Assembly (NCBI GenBank): GCA_021797355.1
Contig: JAJZZX010000002.1
Span: 62,001-126,000 of the forward strand
Reading direction: 5' to 3'
DNA length: 64,000 nt
Source of the DNA: Thermoplasmata archaeon
Lineage (GTDB): Archaea; Thermoplasmatota; Thermoplasmata; Thermoplasmatales; Thermoplasmataceae
A program made the translations under genes and the position numbers. Shown piece after piece: positions 46,679 through 56,606 of this stretch. The notes under the pieces are model-generated. The model worked only from the letters and a program-made list of their open reading frames with translations. It made no database searches and had not been told where the DNA came from. How positions within the stretch are numbered: position 1 is the first letter of the stretch; each line of letters opens with the position of its first letter.

Positions 46679-47557
46679 CTATTTGGTGTACTCACTTACG
46701 TCAACCCTGTGTTCAGCCTTACCCTGCAGATAGAGCTTGACATTGGCGCATGCCCTCATCAGTGCCGATTCCATTGAATCCTGGGATATGCCGGCCACAT
46801 GAGGCGTCAGTACTGCATTTTCAGGCAGCGGAAGTTTGACTTCAGGCTCATTCCACCAGACATCGGTCAGATAGGCAACTTCCCTGTGGGAAGACAAGTA
46901 GTCCCTCATGCTCTGCTCATGCACAATGTCTGCCCGGGCAACGTTCACTATCATGGTACCGTGGAAACGGGAGAGAAGCTCCCTGCCCACCATGTTCCTG
47001 GTGCTTGCAGTCAGGGGCAGTCCTATTATTATGACATCCGATTTTTCCATCAGAATTTCAGGGCTGGACTCGAAGCTGTCCGCTATGCCATCCTCTTTCG
47101 GCGATCTGGTGTATGCCAGCACTTTCATTCCCAACCCTTTCGCTATGCGCCCGCAACTTCTGCCGATGCCGCCGTACCCCAGGACTCCAAGAGTGCGGCC
47201 AAAAAGGGAATAAACGGGCTCTTTTCTGTAGGTCCCATTCCTGATCATGGAATTGAAATGGCAGATCCTGTTGGAATGCTCCAGTATGAGGGCGAAAGCA
47301 TGCTGAGCTACAGAATCCGAGAAAGCACCGGCGTTGCTGAAGAACTCAACGCCAGGTGGAAACTTGGCGAAATCTATGTGGTCAACGCCCGCTGAGATGG
47401 TCTGGACAGCCTTGAGCCGGGTAGTGGGGACAAATCCGCGCATTCCTATCTGTATATCAGCGTCATCAGGTCTGTTTACAGTAACAGGTATTCCAGCTAT
47501 TTCAGAGCATCTTGAAGCAGTCTCTTCCGGAATGTCAAGGAGTATTGTCGCCTTCAT
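46679..47557 (-). CDS. D-isomer specific 2-hydroxyacid dehydrogenase
   Basis: The 292-residue NAD-dependent enzyme has the Rossmann motif TLGVLGYGGIGRSCGRIAKG. Catalytic residues are expected at Arg in VNVARADIVHEQ, Glu in WWNEPEVKLPLP and His in LTPHVAGIS. Members reduce 2-oxoacids (glyoxylate, phosphohydroxypyruvate, hydroxypyruvate and others); no SerA-type ACT domain is present, so serine synthesis is not clearly shown. The gene converges on polB and has its own promoter near 47560-47600. Confidence 0.92.
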   Translation of the reverse strand: MKATILLDIPEETASRCSEIAGIPVTVNRPDDADIQIGMRGFVPTTRLKAVQTISAGVDHIDFAKFPPGVEFFSNAGAFSDSVAQHAFALILEHSNRICHFNSMIRNGTYRKEPVYSLFGRTLGVLGYGGIGRSCGRIAKGLGMKVLAYTRSPKEDGIADSFESSPEILMEKSDVIIIGLPLTASTRNMVGRELLSRFHGTMIVNVARADIVHEQSMRDYLSSHREVAYLTDVWWNEPEVKLPLPENAVLTPHVAGISQDSMESALMRACANVKLYLQGKAEHRVDVSEYTK

Positions 47558-47592
47558 GATCCATGATATTCGGAACAGGTAAAATGATTGCC

Positions 47593-48009
47593 CTACCGCG
47601 TTCCAGGGTCGCCAACCAAGTCCAGCAGCTTGCCAAGCTGCGACATTCTGCTCTCCTTGTCGGAAGCCCGCCTTAATTCAAGCTCCCTGATAATGGAAAG
47701 CTGGAACTCATGCACGACGTTACCGTCAGCAGGGCTGCTGAATGCCACTGATGCATGCCCTATCCTGATCGACGTTACAGCCAGGCAGATTAATGGCTCC
47801 CCAATCCTGATTCTGACTGTTGCCGGCCATCCCAGCTCCGCCGACACCAGCGGCATGGCAGAATAAACATAGCTTGCCTTTCCTTTCTCTGAAATTGCAT
47901 GGTATGATGGATCAGAGGAGGGCAGGAAGCCCCCCACTGACAACACATCACTCCTGCCTTCTCCTGTGAGATATGTTAGCAGGACATTGCAAGCTTCGTT
48001 AGCATTCAA
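47593..48009 (-). CDS. Small third gene of MoxR/VWA operon
   Basis: I do not recognise this 138-residue protein. It seems soluble, with a helical start (NEACNVLLTYLTGEGRSDVL), a beta-rich middle (PATVRIRIGEPLICLAV and GHASVAFSSP) and a helical end (SIIRELELRRASDKESRM). The start is a TTG overlapping the VWA gene's stop (TTGA), so it is translated together with it. In MoxR systems a third gene often codes for a partner or a substrate adaptor. Confidence 0.7.
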   Translation of the reverse strand: MNANEACNVLLTYLTGEGRSDVLSVGGFLPSSDPSYHAISEKGKASYVYSAMPLVSAELGWPATVRIRIGEPLICLAVTSIRIGHASVAFSSPADGNVVHEFQLSIIRELELRRASDKESRMSQLGKLLDLVGDPGTR

Positions 48010-49181
48010 GCAAAATCACCATAGCTGTAATTGATGCCGTAGGGTGCCGGAAGGTCGGTTGAGATGCATATTAGCGGGAAAGCAGGTTCCTTGTCAGGGA
48101 AGATGGCCCTCCCGTCTGTCAGGATAAAAACAGGCCTCCCATCCACATCAGCAGAAAGTGCCCTGAAAAGGGTGGTGAAATCGGTCCCTCCGTTCCCATG
48201 CCTGATCTTCTCCGGAACCCTGTTCTGGCAGGAAAGCATCTCCCGGTGCACAGCGTCAGCATCAGCCTGTATGTATTCCACTTCGTCCCCCGGATTGAGC
48301 CCGGATCCGAGGGAAGCAATTTCCTCCCAGAACTGCCCGGCTGTCTCTGGGGATATGGATGCTGAGACATCCATCACAACAACAGCCCGTGCTACCATGT
48401 TCCGCTTGTAGGGCAGGTATAAGCCGGAATCAAGGTATTTACGGTTAAATCTCCTCAATGATGGGATTCCTGGAGCAGGAACCAGGAATGGATCAAGGAG
48501 CCTCTCCCATGGTATGATGGGCATCCGGCCACCTCCAATGAAGAGGCTGGCTGGTAACGAACGCTTCCCTGCCATTGTTTCAACAAGCCTTGCAGATGCC
48601 AGTATTTCCCTCATTTTAGGCGAATAAAGCCCCTGCGAATCGCTCTCCCTCGTGCTATTCATTGCTTCAAGGATAATTTCTTTCCGAATTCCAGTCGAGG
48701 CGCTGATCCTATCAGCAGACTCAATGATTGATAGATTATCCTCTCCAGAACAGCGGAACCCAGTTCCTGCATTACCAGACATCTTCCAGAGTTCAGAGTA
48801 AACCTCCTCCACAGACATTCCTGAATATATTCTTGAATAGGGGACAGATGGAATCCCAGAGGCAAGCCCGCTCTCCTGGAGGATAACCCCGGTAACTATC
48901 TCGCTGGCCAGGCTCCAGAGACGCCTGTCCCTGGAACCGCGCCTGTTCCAGTGGGCAAGCGCAGACCTGAGTATCTCCCTCGCAAGTTCATAGGTGCATT
49001 GATTCAGCGGCGATTGGGCAACAAATAGGGGGTCGTATCGAAGAACCCCGTGGGAGAATGAAAAGCCTTGCACAGTTGAATCAGGCTCCATACGTATGGA
49101 AGAGGCTACAGACCCGAAGAAAGGATGCTCAAGGAGCAGCCTTGCCTTGATGTATGCAAGGGTCCGGTCACCGTTCCTCAT
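48006..49181 (-). CDS. VWA-like metallopeptidase-type protein (MoxR partner)
   Basis: The 391-residue protein has a C-terminal von Willebrand A-like domain with the MIDAS motif DVSASIS, and later TDGRAIFPDKEP. The N-terminal part (YIKARLLLEHPFFGSVASSI and CTYELAREILRSALAHWNRR) is like the peptidase-like domain often fused to VWA proteins of the DUF2201 type. The pair with MoxR ATPase is a widespread chaperone-like module that inserts metals or folds protein complexes. The ATG at 49181 was preferred to GTG at 49190; both overlap the end of the ATPase gene. Confidence 0.85.
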   Translation of the reverse strand: MRNGDRTLAYIKARLLLEHPFFGSVASSIRMEPDSTVQGFSFSHGVLRYDPLFVAQSPLNQCTYELAREILRSALAHWNRRGSRDRRLWSLASEIVTGVILQESGLASGIPSVPYSRIYSGMSVEEVYSELWKMSGNAGTGFRCSGEDNLSIIESADRISASTGIRKEIILEAMNSTRESDSQGLYSPKMREILASARLVETMAGKRSLPASLFIGGGRMPIIPWERLLDPFLVPAPGIPSLRRFNRKYLDSGLYLPYKRNMVARAVVVMDVSASISPETAGQFWEEIASLGSGLNPGDEVEYIQADADAVHREMLSCQNRVPEKIRHGNGGTDFTTLFRALSADVDGRPVFILTDGRAIFPDKEPAFPLICISTDLPAPYGINYSYGDFA

Positions 49182-50205
49182 CTGCAACACCCATTATGGC
49201 GTGGAACCTCTCCACGTTGCTGATAAGAAAATAATTCTGCATGAGCGCCTGCCTCCCCACCGTACGCATGAGCATGCCAACTCCGAGTGCAGCATACTCA
49301 TCGTTCATGCTGAAAAGTGCCCTGAGGCATCCTGTGAGCATTTCAGGCTTTCTGGAAGCAAGCTTGGCGAGTCCACTCACTATAAGGTATTTTTCAGATG
49401 CGTCCATGCTTTCAGACAGCCTTCCAGTGTCCCCGGCAGCAATTGCCTCAATGTCAGGGAGTCTGCCTGCCAGCCTTATGAAATGAATGAATTCCGCGCC
49501 TGCATCCTCTCCAATCATTCCCATTATGGCATTCTCCAGGGTCTTTCCTGTAAGTGATGTTATTGCGTGATTCACACCTGTAGCCCAGAGCCGCGGCGTG
49601 ATCAGAATGTCACCCTGATCCCTGTACAGCCACCTGTTCTGGTCGTTCTTCTCCATATACTGGAGGAATGATATTATCCTGTTGTCCACCCCGGCAGTTA
49701 TGGCCCAAGAGGCCCAGTCGTCAATATCCGGCACAAGCTCATAGTGGCCGCCAGTGAACCTGCTGTAAAGGCCCGCTGGCATCTGGTTGGAAATGCTCCT
49801 GTGGGAGGGAAGGTTTGACGCCGCTACAAAATGCATCCATCCATCAGGCACTTTGTAATCTTCAATGGCTCCGTCGTTTATAAGCTGGAAGATAAGACCC
49901 TGTATGGACGTCCTGGCATGGGTAAGCTCGTCCAGGAACCAGATTCCTGAACCTTCCCGTGGAAGCTTGGCATACTTTACGAATTCCATGCCCCTCTCAG
50001 TACGCATTGGAATTCCGAGAAAATCACTCTCCTCATAGTAATTGAGCCTCATGTCCAGCAAAGGCATTCCGAGTGAGGATGCCGCTTCCCTTACTATATG
50101 GGATTTTCCTATGCCGGGTGCTCCCCAGATCATGATAGGCAGCCTTCCCTTGACAGCAACCTCCACTATTATTTCCCTCAGTTCACCTGATCTGACTCGC
50201 TTCAT
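49168..50205 (-). CDS. MoxR-type AAA+ ATPase
   Basis: The 345-residue ATPase has Walker A GAPGIGKS near residues 26-33 and Walker B IWFLDELTHA near residue 92. The insert with ASNLPSHRSISNQMPAGLYS, followed by RFTGGHYEL, is the sensor 1 and arginine-finger region. It is the first gene of a three-gene operon with a VWA protein and a small protein, with overlaps at both joints. The set is like RavA/ViaA or other MoxR systems, whose clients differ. Nothing nearby names the client. Confidence 0.92.
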   Translation of the reverse strand: MKRVRSGELREIIVEVAVKGRLPIMIWGAPGIGKSHIVREAASSLGMPLLDMRLNYYEESDFLGIPMRTERGMEFVKYAKLPREGSGIWFLDELTHARTSIQGLIFQLINDGAIEDYKVPDGWMHFVAASNLPSHRSISNQMPAGLYSRFTGGHYELVPDIDDWASWAITAGVDNRIISFLQYMEKNDQNRWLYRDQGDILITPRLWATGVNHAITSLTGKTLENAIMGMIGEDAGAEFIHFIRLAGRLPDIEAIAAGDTGRLSESMDASEKYLIVSGLAKLASRKPEMLTGCLRALFSMNDEYAALGVGMLMRTVGRQALMQNYFLISNVERFHAIMGVADEER

Positions 50206-50292
50206 GATCGAGATCGATCAATTTAATAGCGTATAAAAGGCATTTGTCTTCACCTTGGTCAGGGTTTTTAATACCTGCAGGCATGGCCCTAT

Positions 50293-51441
50293 GTGCATGA
50301 TGTCATAGTCTGCGGTTCCGGCCCGGCAGGGTCATATCTGTCGCATGTGCTTGCATCAGAAGGCTATGATGTTGTCAACCTTGAGGAGCATGGGGAAATA
50401 GGAAGGCCTGTGGAATGCACAGGAGTTGTCACATCCCGGGTGTTCTCATATGTAAAGAGCAGCTCCATCGCCAACAGGGTGCGGGGAGCTCATGTGTATT
50501 TTCCCGGTGGCGGCGAGATAAGCATAGGAAAATCCGAGGAGACCATTGTCATTTACAGGGATTCATTCGACAGGGATGTTGCCGCAATGGCTGTGGCATC
50601 AGGCGCAGATGTCCGGCTCAGCAGCCGCGTATTGTCCGTGGCGGCTTCGGAAGATGGCGCAACTGTAAGATTCAGGAGCGGCGGAAACATTCGTGAGGAG
50701 AGGGCAAGGATCGTTGTGGGAGCAGATGGGGCCAACAGCATAGTCAGGAAAGACCTATACGGCATAAGGCCGTCTAGGATGGTATCGACCTATCAGGTTG
50801 ACGCCGCTGTAAGGCTTGATGATCAGGACAGTGTTTCGGTATACCTGGGCAGCGGGACATCACACGGCTTCTTTGCCTGGGCAGTGCCCACAGGTGACAT
50901 AACGCGGATAGGCCTGGGCACAACGGGGAAAGGTGCCAGAAACCTTTTCGCAAACCTGGAGAAACGATTCCCTCCTAACAGGATCCTGGGCATTACCGGC
51001 GGCCCGATCCCAATTGCCTATGTCCCCAGGACATACGGAAACAGGAGCATACTTGTAGGCGATGCGGCCGGCATTGTCAAGCCCCTCACAGGTGGCGGAA
51101 TTTACACTGGCGTCGTCTCCGCCCACCATGCCGCGAGGGCAATATCAGAGGCGCTTGATCAGGAGGACTACTCAGAATCATTCCTGGCCAGATACCAGAA
51201 ATACTGGAAGGGCCAGCTAGGGAGAGAACTATGGATGGACGGCATAATCCAGCGGGTATTCGCTGGACTTGGCGACAGGGCGCTTGATGGCATTTACAGG
51301 ATGATATCCTCCCCAAAAGCTGTCTCCCTGATAAACAGTGTCGGGGATATTGACTATCCATCAAAGCTTGTGATCACTCTCATTCTAAGGCATCCATGGA
51401 TTCTTGCCAATTTTTTCAGGAGAAGCCCCAATTCTGAATGA
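50293..51441 (+). CDS. Geranylgeranyl reductase family FAD-dependent oxidoreductase
   Basis: The 382-residue flavoprotein has the FAD-binding motif VCGSGPAGSYLSHVL, the second motif VVGADGANSIVRKDL and the third SILVGDAAGIVKPLTGGGI. These define the family of the archaeal enzymes which saturate geranylgeranyl chains of membrane lipids. The substrate motif is FFAWAVPTGDITRIGLG. It is more divergent than the main Thermoplasma lipid reductase, as I recall that one, so it may act on another isoprenoid. The start is GTG; no ATG fits. GTTTTTAATACC at about 50263-50274 is the likely TATA box, so the mRNA is leaderless or nearly so. Confidence 0.85.
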   Translation: MHDVIVCGSGPAGSYLSHVLASEGYDVVNLEEHGEIGRPVECTGVVTSRVFSYVKSSSIANRVRGAHVYFPGGGEISIGKSEETIVIYRDSFDRDVAAMAVASGADVRLSSRVLSVAASEDGATVRFRSGGNIREERARIVVGADGANSIVRKDLYGIRPSRMVSTYQVDAAVRLDDQDSVSVYLGSGTSHGFFAWAVPTGDITRIGLGTTGKGARNLFANLEKRFPPNRILGITGGPIPIAYVPRTYGNRSILVGDAAGIVKPLTGGGIYTGVVSAHHAARAISEALDQEDYSESFLARYQKYWKGQLGRELWMDGIIQRVFAGLGDRALDGIYRMISSPKAVSLINSVGDIDYPSKLVITLILRHPWILANFFRRSPNSE

Positions 51442-51502
51442 AGAAAGCTCCAGGAAGTTCCCGGAACTGTTAAATCCGTCCTGGATATGGCTGCGGAGGC
51501 AT

Positions 51503-52393
51503 ATGGACAAGCGCACCTTCTACATGATTATGCTTCTTGTTGTCACATTCTTCTGGGGGGTGACATTTCCCATTATTAAGGATGCCCTTGTTTATGTGAG
51601 CCCGGACGCTTTCCTGGCATTCAGATTCCTAATTGCATCCGGCATCATGGCGGTAATGGCCAGGAAGGGAGGCTTGCTGGCTAAAAAGAATACAATCATT
51701 ACAGGTCTGATTGCAGGTTTCCTCCTCTTTCTGGGATACTACTTCCAGACAGTTGGCCTGGAATATACAAGTGCAGCTGCATCCGGGATAATTACAGGCA
51801 TATATGTGGTCATACTGCCGCTGATCTCTTTCCTCTATCTGAGGCAGAGGGTCTCAAGGATGGATATTGTCGCTTCAGTAATGGCTTTTTCCGGCCTGAT
51901 AATAATGTCAGCCACCTCAGGAGCTGGAAGCGGTAGCAGGCTTGGGGATGCACTGACCCTTGTCTGTGGGGTTGCATACGCTGTGCAGATAGCGTACGTA
52001 TCCAAGCACACCAGGAACCTTGATTCGTACGGTTTCACCTTTTACCAGATAGTTGGCGTCACAATATTCTCGTTTATTGCCATTCCCATATCTCCTGGCG
52101 GGATTGGGACCATCAACGGGTATGTAATATTCGCCATGGTCTTTACTGCAGTGTTCGGAAGCATTTTTGCATACTACGTCTCGACAATTGCCCTGATATA
52201 TGTTGAACCAACTACAGCGGGCATAATATATGTGGGGGAGCCTGTGTTTGCCGCCATCTCGGCAGTTGTGATATCACACGAGATTCTGGGGGTTCCTGTA
52301 ATCATCGGCGGCACAGTCATGGTATTAGCAATGCTTGTCACCTCGCTTGACAAGCACCTGCAGCGGAAGCGCGACAGGGCAGATCAGTCTTGA
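51503..52393 (+). CDS. EamA/DMT family transporter
   Basis: The 296-residue protein has ten membrane helices and two EamA repeats. The first opens MIMLLVVTFFWGVTFPIIKD, typical of the family, and includes the region GYYFQTVGLEYTSAAASGII. The second repeat includes ALTLVCGVAYAVQIAYVSKH and ends with GEPVFAAISAVVISHEILG. The ATG at 51503 lies just before the first helix and was preferred to a start within the end of the previous gene. It ends ten bases inside the convergent tgtA gene. Confidence 0.9.
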   Translation: MDKRTFYMIMLLVVTFFWGVTFPIIKDALVYVSPDAFLAFRFLIASGIMAVMARKGGLLAKKNTIITGLIAGFLLFLGYYFQTVGLEYTSAAASGIITGIYVVILPLISFLYLRQRVSRMDIVASVMAFSGLIIMSATSGAGSGSRLGDALTLVCGVAYAVQIAYVSKHTRNLDSYGFTFYQIVGVTIFSFIAIPISPGGIGTINGYVIFAMVFTAVFGSIFAYYVSTIALIYVEPTTAGIIYVGEPVFAAISAVVISHEILGVPVIIGGTVMVLAMLVTSLDKHLQRKRDRADQS

Positions 52394-54294
52394 TCACCAC
52401 CTTTGGCCTCCCCCTCGGATGATCCGCGATGGATCTTGACGGCGACTCCAGTCCGATAATCCCTCATTTCCCTGCCTGAAACTGAAGCCTTGCCAACTGC
52501 AACCAGATCATCATCCGGACCCACGACAAGAACTTCGTTGCCCGCTATTATGTCAGGATCACATGCTGTTATGAACTTGAAGAACACATTATATCCCTTT
52601 GCGTTGAACTCTGCACTGTCCCTGGTGACCTTTACCCTGTTAAGCATGCCGGGAGAAATGGAATGGAGGCGCCTTGCCCCCTCAATGCCAAGGGTGAAGA
52701 AGCCGTCGTGCGACCTCAGGGTTGCAAGAAGGCTGCCATGCAGAATTACACTCCTGATCCTGCCGGTTGAACGCGATACGCGCACCTCAGTGCTGTCAGG
52801 AAAAAGACCATCCCCCATTCCGGGGCCAAACTGGTAGTCTGCCACCCTCCTGACCTTCTCCAGCCTGAATTCCCTCACCGCATCGTGATGAGGTGGAGAG
52901 CCTGCGCCTACGGCACTCTCCAGGTATCTGGTGAACTCAGAGGATTCAAGGCCCGATGTTATCATCTGCTGGAATGGGTAGGTCTCGTCGAGCTCAACAG
53001 GTATAAGGCGGTTGTTCCAAGGGATCAGGAAACGATGGGACGAAGCCTCATATTCGGCAATGAATTCCGGCCCATGGGGCCTGCCAGGATGCCAGTTTTC
53101 CCTTGATAGCACGCGGGTGCAGCCTCCCAAGCTTTCCATAATTCTCGGAATGTTTCGGTCCATCCTGCAGAAATACGGGCTTTTCTCCGTGTAGTGGTCG
53201 AAGTAGAAGAAGGTGCTCTTCTTGGAAAGATCCTCAAAGCGTTCCAGGGTGCCTGAGTAATCCAGCAGCCGCAGGAATGCCCTGAAGAGATACGGATGCG
53301 ATCTGGCCCTTGCCTCAACATACTGCCAAAGCCTCTGCTGGAATATCTGCTCCCTTATCTCCGACAGTTCATTGAACACCGCTGCAAGGTTATGCATGGC
53401 CAGGACCCTGAACCTTTCCTCCTTTGGCAGGTTCCTTACCTCCTGTACCGTGTATTTTCCGTAGGCGGGGCTCCATCTGGGGAAGCTGCTTATCCTTGAG
53501 AGGTCCCTCGATCCATCTGGAAAGAGCATCCTCCCATCCCTGGCGTACTTCACATAGGATGCAGAATCAAACACGTCAACGCCCATGAGGACAGCCATTC
53601 CCATGAACATGGGGTGTCCACCGCCAAAAAGGTGAACGGGCTTGGAAAAATCGGCATTTGTCCTTGATGCCATGATAACGTCAACAAGATCGTCATACCG
53701 GTAATTCTCAAGCAGGGGGACAACTCCTCCTATTGGGAGGTATCCTGCCTGTGTCGAGCTCATTAACTCTGCTGAAAGTTTTCTGAGATCCTTATGAAGG
53801 GACCCCTGTATAGGCCCTGCAAGTATCATGTCTTCAACCGGTGGAAGGCTAGCTATCCGCCTGTGCGTCTCCATGACGGCCTCCTTTGCCTTATCATAGG
53901 AGAATTCAGGCTCAGAAAATATGTCAAGGATGGTCCCAATGTCGCTGCCTATCTTTCTTTGGAACTCTACGATTTCCAGATTGTCGAACTCAATGTCAGA
54001 ATACACATGGCTCTGGAAAGTCCCACTGTCTGTCATTATGGGGCCGTCGAACCCCAGAAGCGAGTGAACCCCATGCTTCTCTGCTTTCTCGCGCAGGGCC
54101 TGATTCCTCCTTATTATGTAGCTGTTGGTTATGAAGGTCCTGGCCCCAAGATCAACCATCTCCCTGATGGCCAACGTCGGCAGGTTCGGGTTAACAACAG
54201 GCATTATGGTGGGAGTATCGATGACTCCGTGCTTTGTGCTGAACCTGCCTATCCTGGCCAGGCCATCCCTGTGCAATAATTCAAATCCATCCAC
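52384..54294 (-). CDS. tgtA: Archaeosine tRNA-guanine transglycosylase
   Basis: The 636-residue protein exchanges guanine at position 15 of tRNA for preQ0, the first step in making archaeosine. The catalytic core is a TIM barrel with IMTDSGTFQSH (nucleophile and binding Asp region) and LFGGGHPMFMGMAVLMGVDV. The zinc site and C1/C2 domains follow, and the last about 75 residues are a PUA domain (EVLVVGPDDDLVAVGKA) that binds the tRNA end. Full length for the family. It shares a strand with RLI, upstream. Confidence 0.96.
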   Translation of the reverse strand: MDGFELLHRDGLARIGRFSTKHGVIDTPTIMPVVNPNLPTLAIREMVDLGARTFITNSYIIRRNQALREKAEKHGVHSLLGFDGPIMTDSGTFQSHVYSDIEFDNLEIVEFQRKIGSDIGTILDIFSEPEFSYDKAKEAVMETHRRIASLPPVEDMILAGPIQGSLHKDLRKLSAELMSSTQAGYLPIGGVVPLLENYRYDDLVDVIMASRTNADFSKPVHLFGGGHPMFMGMAVLMGVDVFDSASYVKYARDGRMLFPDGSRDLSRISSFPRWSPAYGKYTVQEVRNLPKEERFRVLAMHNLAAVFNELSEIREQIFQQRLWQYVEARARSHPYLFRAFLRLLDYSGTLERFEDLSKKSTFFYFDHYTEKSPYFCRMDRNIPRIMESLGGCTRVLSRENWHPGRPHGPEFIAEYEASSHRFLIPWNNRLIPVELDETYPFQQMITSGLESSEFTRYLESAVGAGSPPHHDAVREFRLEKVRRVADYQFGPGMGDGLFPDSTEVRVSRSTGRIRSVILHGSLLATLRSHDGFFTLGIEGARRLHSISPGMLNRVKVTRDSAEFNAKGYNVFFKFITACDPDIIAGNEVLVVGPDDDLVAVGKASVSGREMRDYRTGVAVKIHRGSSEGEAKGGDQD

Positions 54295-54306
54295 GACTGG
54301 TTGATG

Positions 54307-56079
54307 TCAGCCTGAATAATAGTAGTTTCCAGTCTCTCTCTGGCTCTTGTCAAGCCTGCTATCCAGTTTGTTGATTCGAGGCCTCTTTGTCACTGCGTCC
54401 CGCCTGAAGGTGACTCCAGCCTCCTTTAGGAAAAGGTTCATGCCATCCTTCATGGGCAGCGGTCCCATTGAAACTCCAGATTTGCCAGGTTCGCCGCTGA
54501 AAACAATAAGGGCATCCGATATTAGGTCGATCAGGTACACATCATGGTCTATGACGAAAGCGCTCTTCTTGTTGTTCTCCATAACTCTCCTTATTATCCT
54601 GGCCGCAGACATCCTGTATGCACTGTCAAGGTGAGCGGATGGCTCGTCAAGTATGTACAGGTCAGCTTCGCGGGCAAGCGTGAGCGCTATTGAAACTCTC
54701 TGCAGCTCCCCACCGGACAGGTCCTGCACATGGCCATCCATAAGGGAATCTATCTCCAGTGGCTTAAGTATCTCGTTCTTGACCATTGGGCTGTCCCACC
54801 TTTCGCCCAGCCCCTGAATGAGAAGTTCAGATACGGTTCCCTGAAAATCGGACGATATGTACTGGGGCTTGTATGAAATCTTCAGAGTTCTTGAAACTGA
54901 ACCGGTTGTAGGAGTGAGCTGCCCCGCAAGGATCTTGGCAAAGGTAGATTTTCCAAGGGCATTCCTCCCTAAGACTCCGATTACTTCTCCTGAACGAATT
55001 ACGCCATCATGGACACGAAGAGTGAAACCTTCCAGTTCAACGGAAAGCTGGTTCCATGATGCAACTTCCGCACCTGAGGAAGTTCTTCTTGCGGATTTTT
55101 CCTGGAAATCAATGGAATAATTCCTGATCCTGACATTTTCCTCCCTGAGGTAACCCTCGAGGAAAGAGTTTACTGCCTTGTTGCTGGTTCTTGGCTCGCT
55201 TATAATGCCATATGTCCCGCTCTGCCCATATACTATGTGTACGCTGTCGGCCAGCCAGTCCATGAGTGCCAGATCATGCTCCACTATCATTACTGTCCTT
55301 GTCTTGGAAAGTTCCTGTATGATTCCAGCTATCTTTATCCTTTCAGCCACGTCAAGGTATGAAGACATCTCGTCAAAGAGGTATATATCAGCATCCTTAA
55401 GCAGTGTCATGGCTATGGCAAACTTCTGGAGCTCACCTCCGGAGCAGGACTTCACGTCCTTGTCCATGGACCCGGATAGTGATAGTCTTGACACAATGCT
55501 GTCCAGTTTTCCCTGTGGATCACTCCTCCTTAGTACTTCGCCTATGGTGCCGCTGACAACCTTGGGGATGAGATCTACATTCTGATCCTTGAGTACGGCT
55601 TTCTTCTTCTGGTCATACAGGTCCCTGAAATAATCACCCATGACAGAGGTCGCAAAATGCTGCACAACTCCCTCTCTTGTGGCAGGTTCATTGTACTTTC
55701 CAAAATTTGGAATAAGGAGGCCGGAAAGAATCTTAAGTGTTGTGCTCTTTCCCATCCCGTTCTGGCCAAGAATGGCAGTTACTTTTCCCTTCTCCAGAAC
55801 AGGGAGAGAATAAAGCCTGAATGAATTAAGCCCGTACTGGTGCGTTATGTCAGAATTCAGCTCATCCGGCAGGCTAACTATCTTTATTGCACCGAATGGG
55901 CACCTGTGCACACAGATTCCACAACCTATGCAGAGTGGTTCGTTAATTACGGGCTGCTCATCATTGACCGGAAACTCTATGGTTGGAGTCCCGCTTCGCA
56001 CAGGCGGACAGAAATACTGGCATTCATGGTGGCATCTCTTTGGATGGCACCTCTCACGGTCAAGAACTGCAATATGCAA
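54307..56079 (-). CDS. ABCE1/RLI ribosome recycling ATPase
   Basis: The 590-residue protein splits ribosomes after termination or rescue. The N-terminal iron-sulfur domain has CHPKRCHHECQYFC and the ferredoxin motif CIGCGICVHRCPFGAI. The first ABC domain has Walker A GQNGMGKSTT and the signature CSGGELQ; the second has GRNALGKSTF and LSGGELQR. The hinge region lies between. The start is TTG (56077-56079) and the first residues, MHIAVLDRERC, match the family. It would act with pelota, also in the window. Confidence 0.97.
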   Translation of the reverse strand: MHIAVLDRERCHPKRCHHECQYFCPPVRSGTPTIEFPVNDEQPVINEPLCIGCGICVHRCPFGAIKIVSLPDELNSDITHQYGLNSFRLYSLPVLEKGKVTAILGQNGMGKSTTLKILSGLLIPNFGKYNEPATREGVVQHFATSVMGDYFRDLYDQKKKAVLKDQNVDLIPKVVSGTIGEVLRRSDPQGKLDSIVSRLSLSGSMDKDVKSCSGGELQKFAIAMTLLKDADIYLFDEMSSYLDVAERIKIAGIIQELSKTRTVMIVEHDLALMDWLADSVHIVYGQSGTYGIISEPRTSNKAVNSFLEGYLREENVRIRNYSIDFQEKSARRTSSGAEVASWNQLSVELEGFTLRVHDGVIRSGEVIGVLGRNALGKSTFAKILAGQLTPTTGSVSRTLKISYKPQYISSDFQGTVSELLIQGLGERWDSPMVKNEILKPLEIDSLMDGHVQDLSGGELQRVSIALTLAREADLYILDEPSAHLDSAYRMSAARIIRRVMENNKKSAFVIDHDVYLIDLISDALIVFSGEPGKSGVSMGPLPMKDGMNLFLKEAGVTFRRDAVTKRPRINKLDSRLDKSQRETGNYYYSG

Positions 56080-56090
56080 GGCTGAAACAC

Positions 56091-56522
56091 CTAATTCATC
56101 TTCCAGTACTCATCCGGAATCTCATCATATATCTGGAAGTCCTGGTTCTTTACAACTTTTGGAGCGACAGATTTCATCCTTGAGAGCTCAATTATGCGGT
56201 GCACGTTGAGTATCCAGTAATGTATCCTCCACTCCCTTCCATCATAGAGGGTGGTTTCCTCTCTTTCAGTCTGTAGTATGCCTATGTCCTCCATTGTATA
56301 GAAAGCGTCCCTATCCTCAGGCTCCAGCATGTTGTCAATTACCCTGTCGTTGTACCCAAAAAAATTTATGAGATGCTCTGCAGCCTCAAAAGCCTCTTCC
56401 GGGCTCATGCTCCTGTTCTGGAGGCTCAAGCCCTTGCTGATGGCAATTGTGAGCTCCTCAACTGTAGTGTAATTCCTATGTTCATCATTGCCCCCAATGG
56501 GACCGTCCTCACTGTTTGCCAT
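56091..56522 (-). CDS. Archaeal protein of unknown function (DUF6015-like)
   Basis: The 143-residue acidic protein is helical with the pieces TTVEELTIAISKGLSLQNRS and PEEAFEAAEHLINFFGYNDR, then a winged-helix-like part (YTMEDIGILQTEREETTLYD and WRIHYWILNVHRIIEL). This fits small archaeal proteins seen next to RLI that may bind nucleic acid, but I am not certain of the family name. The start at 56522 was preferred because AAAGGGAA stands before it and the earlier frame crosses AT-rich promoter DNA. Twelve bases separate it from RLI, so the two are probably one operon. Confidence 0.75.
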   Translation of the reverse strand: MANSEDGPIGGNDEHRNYTTVEELTIAISKGLSLQNRSMSPEEAFEAAEHLINFFGYNDRVIDNMLEPEDRDAFYTMEDIGILQTEREETTLYDGREWRIHYWILNVHRIIELSRMKSVAPKVVKNQDFQIYDEIPDEYWKMN

Positions 56523-56606
56523 GTTGATTTCGTTCCCTTTAATCAAGTAAGTAATCCTAATTGTAATTTTATTAATAAGATTATCTGGAGATTGAAAAAT
56601 CAGCAT

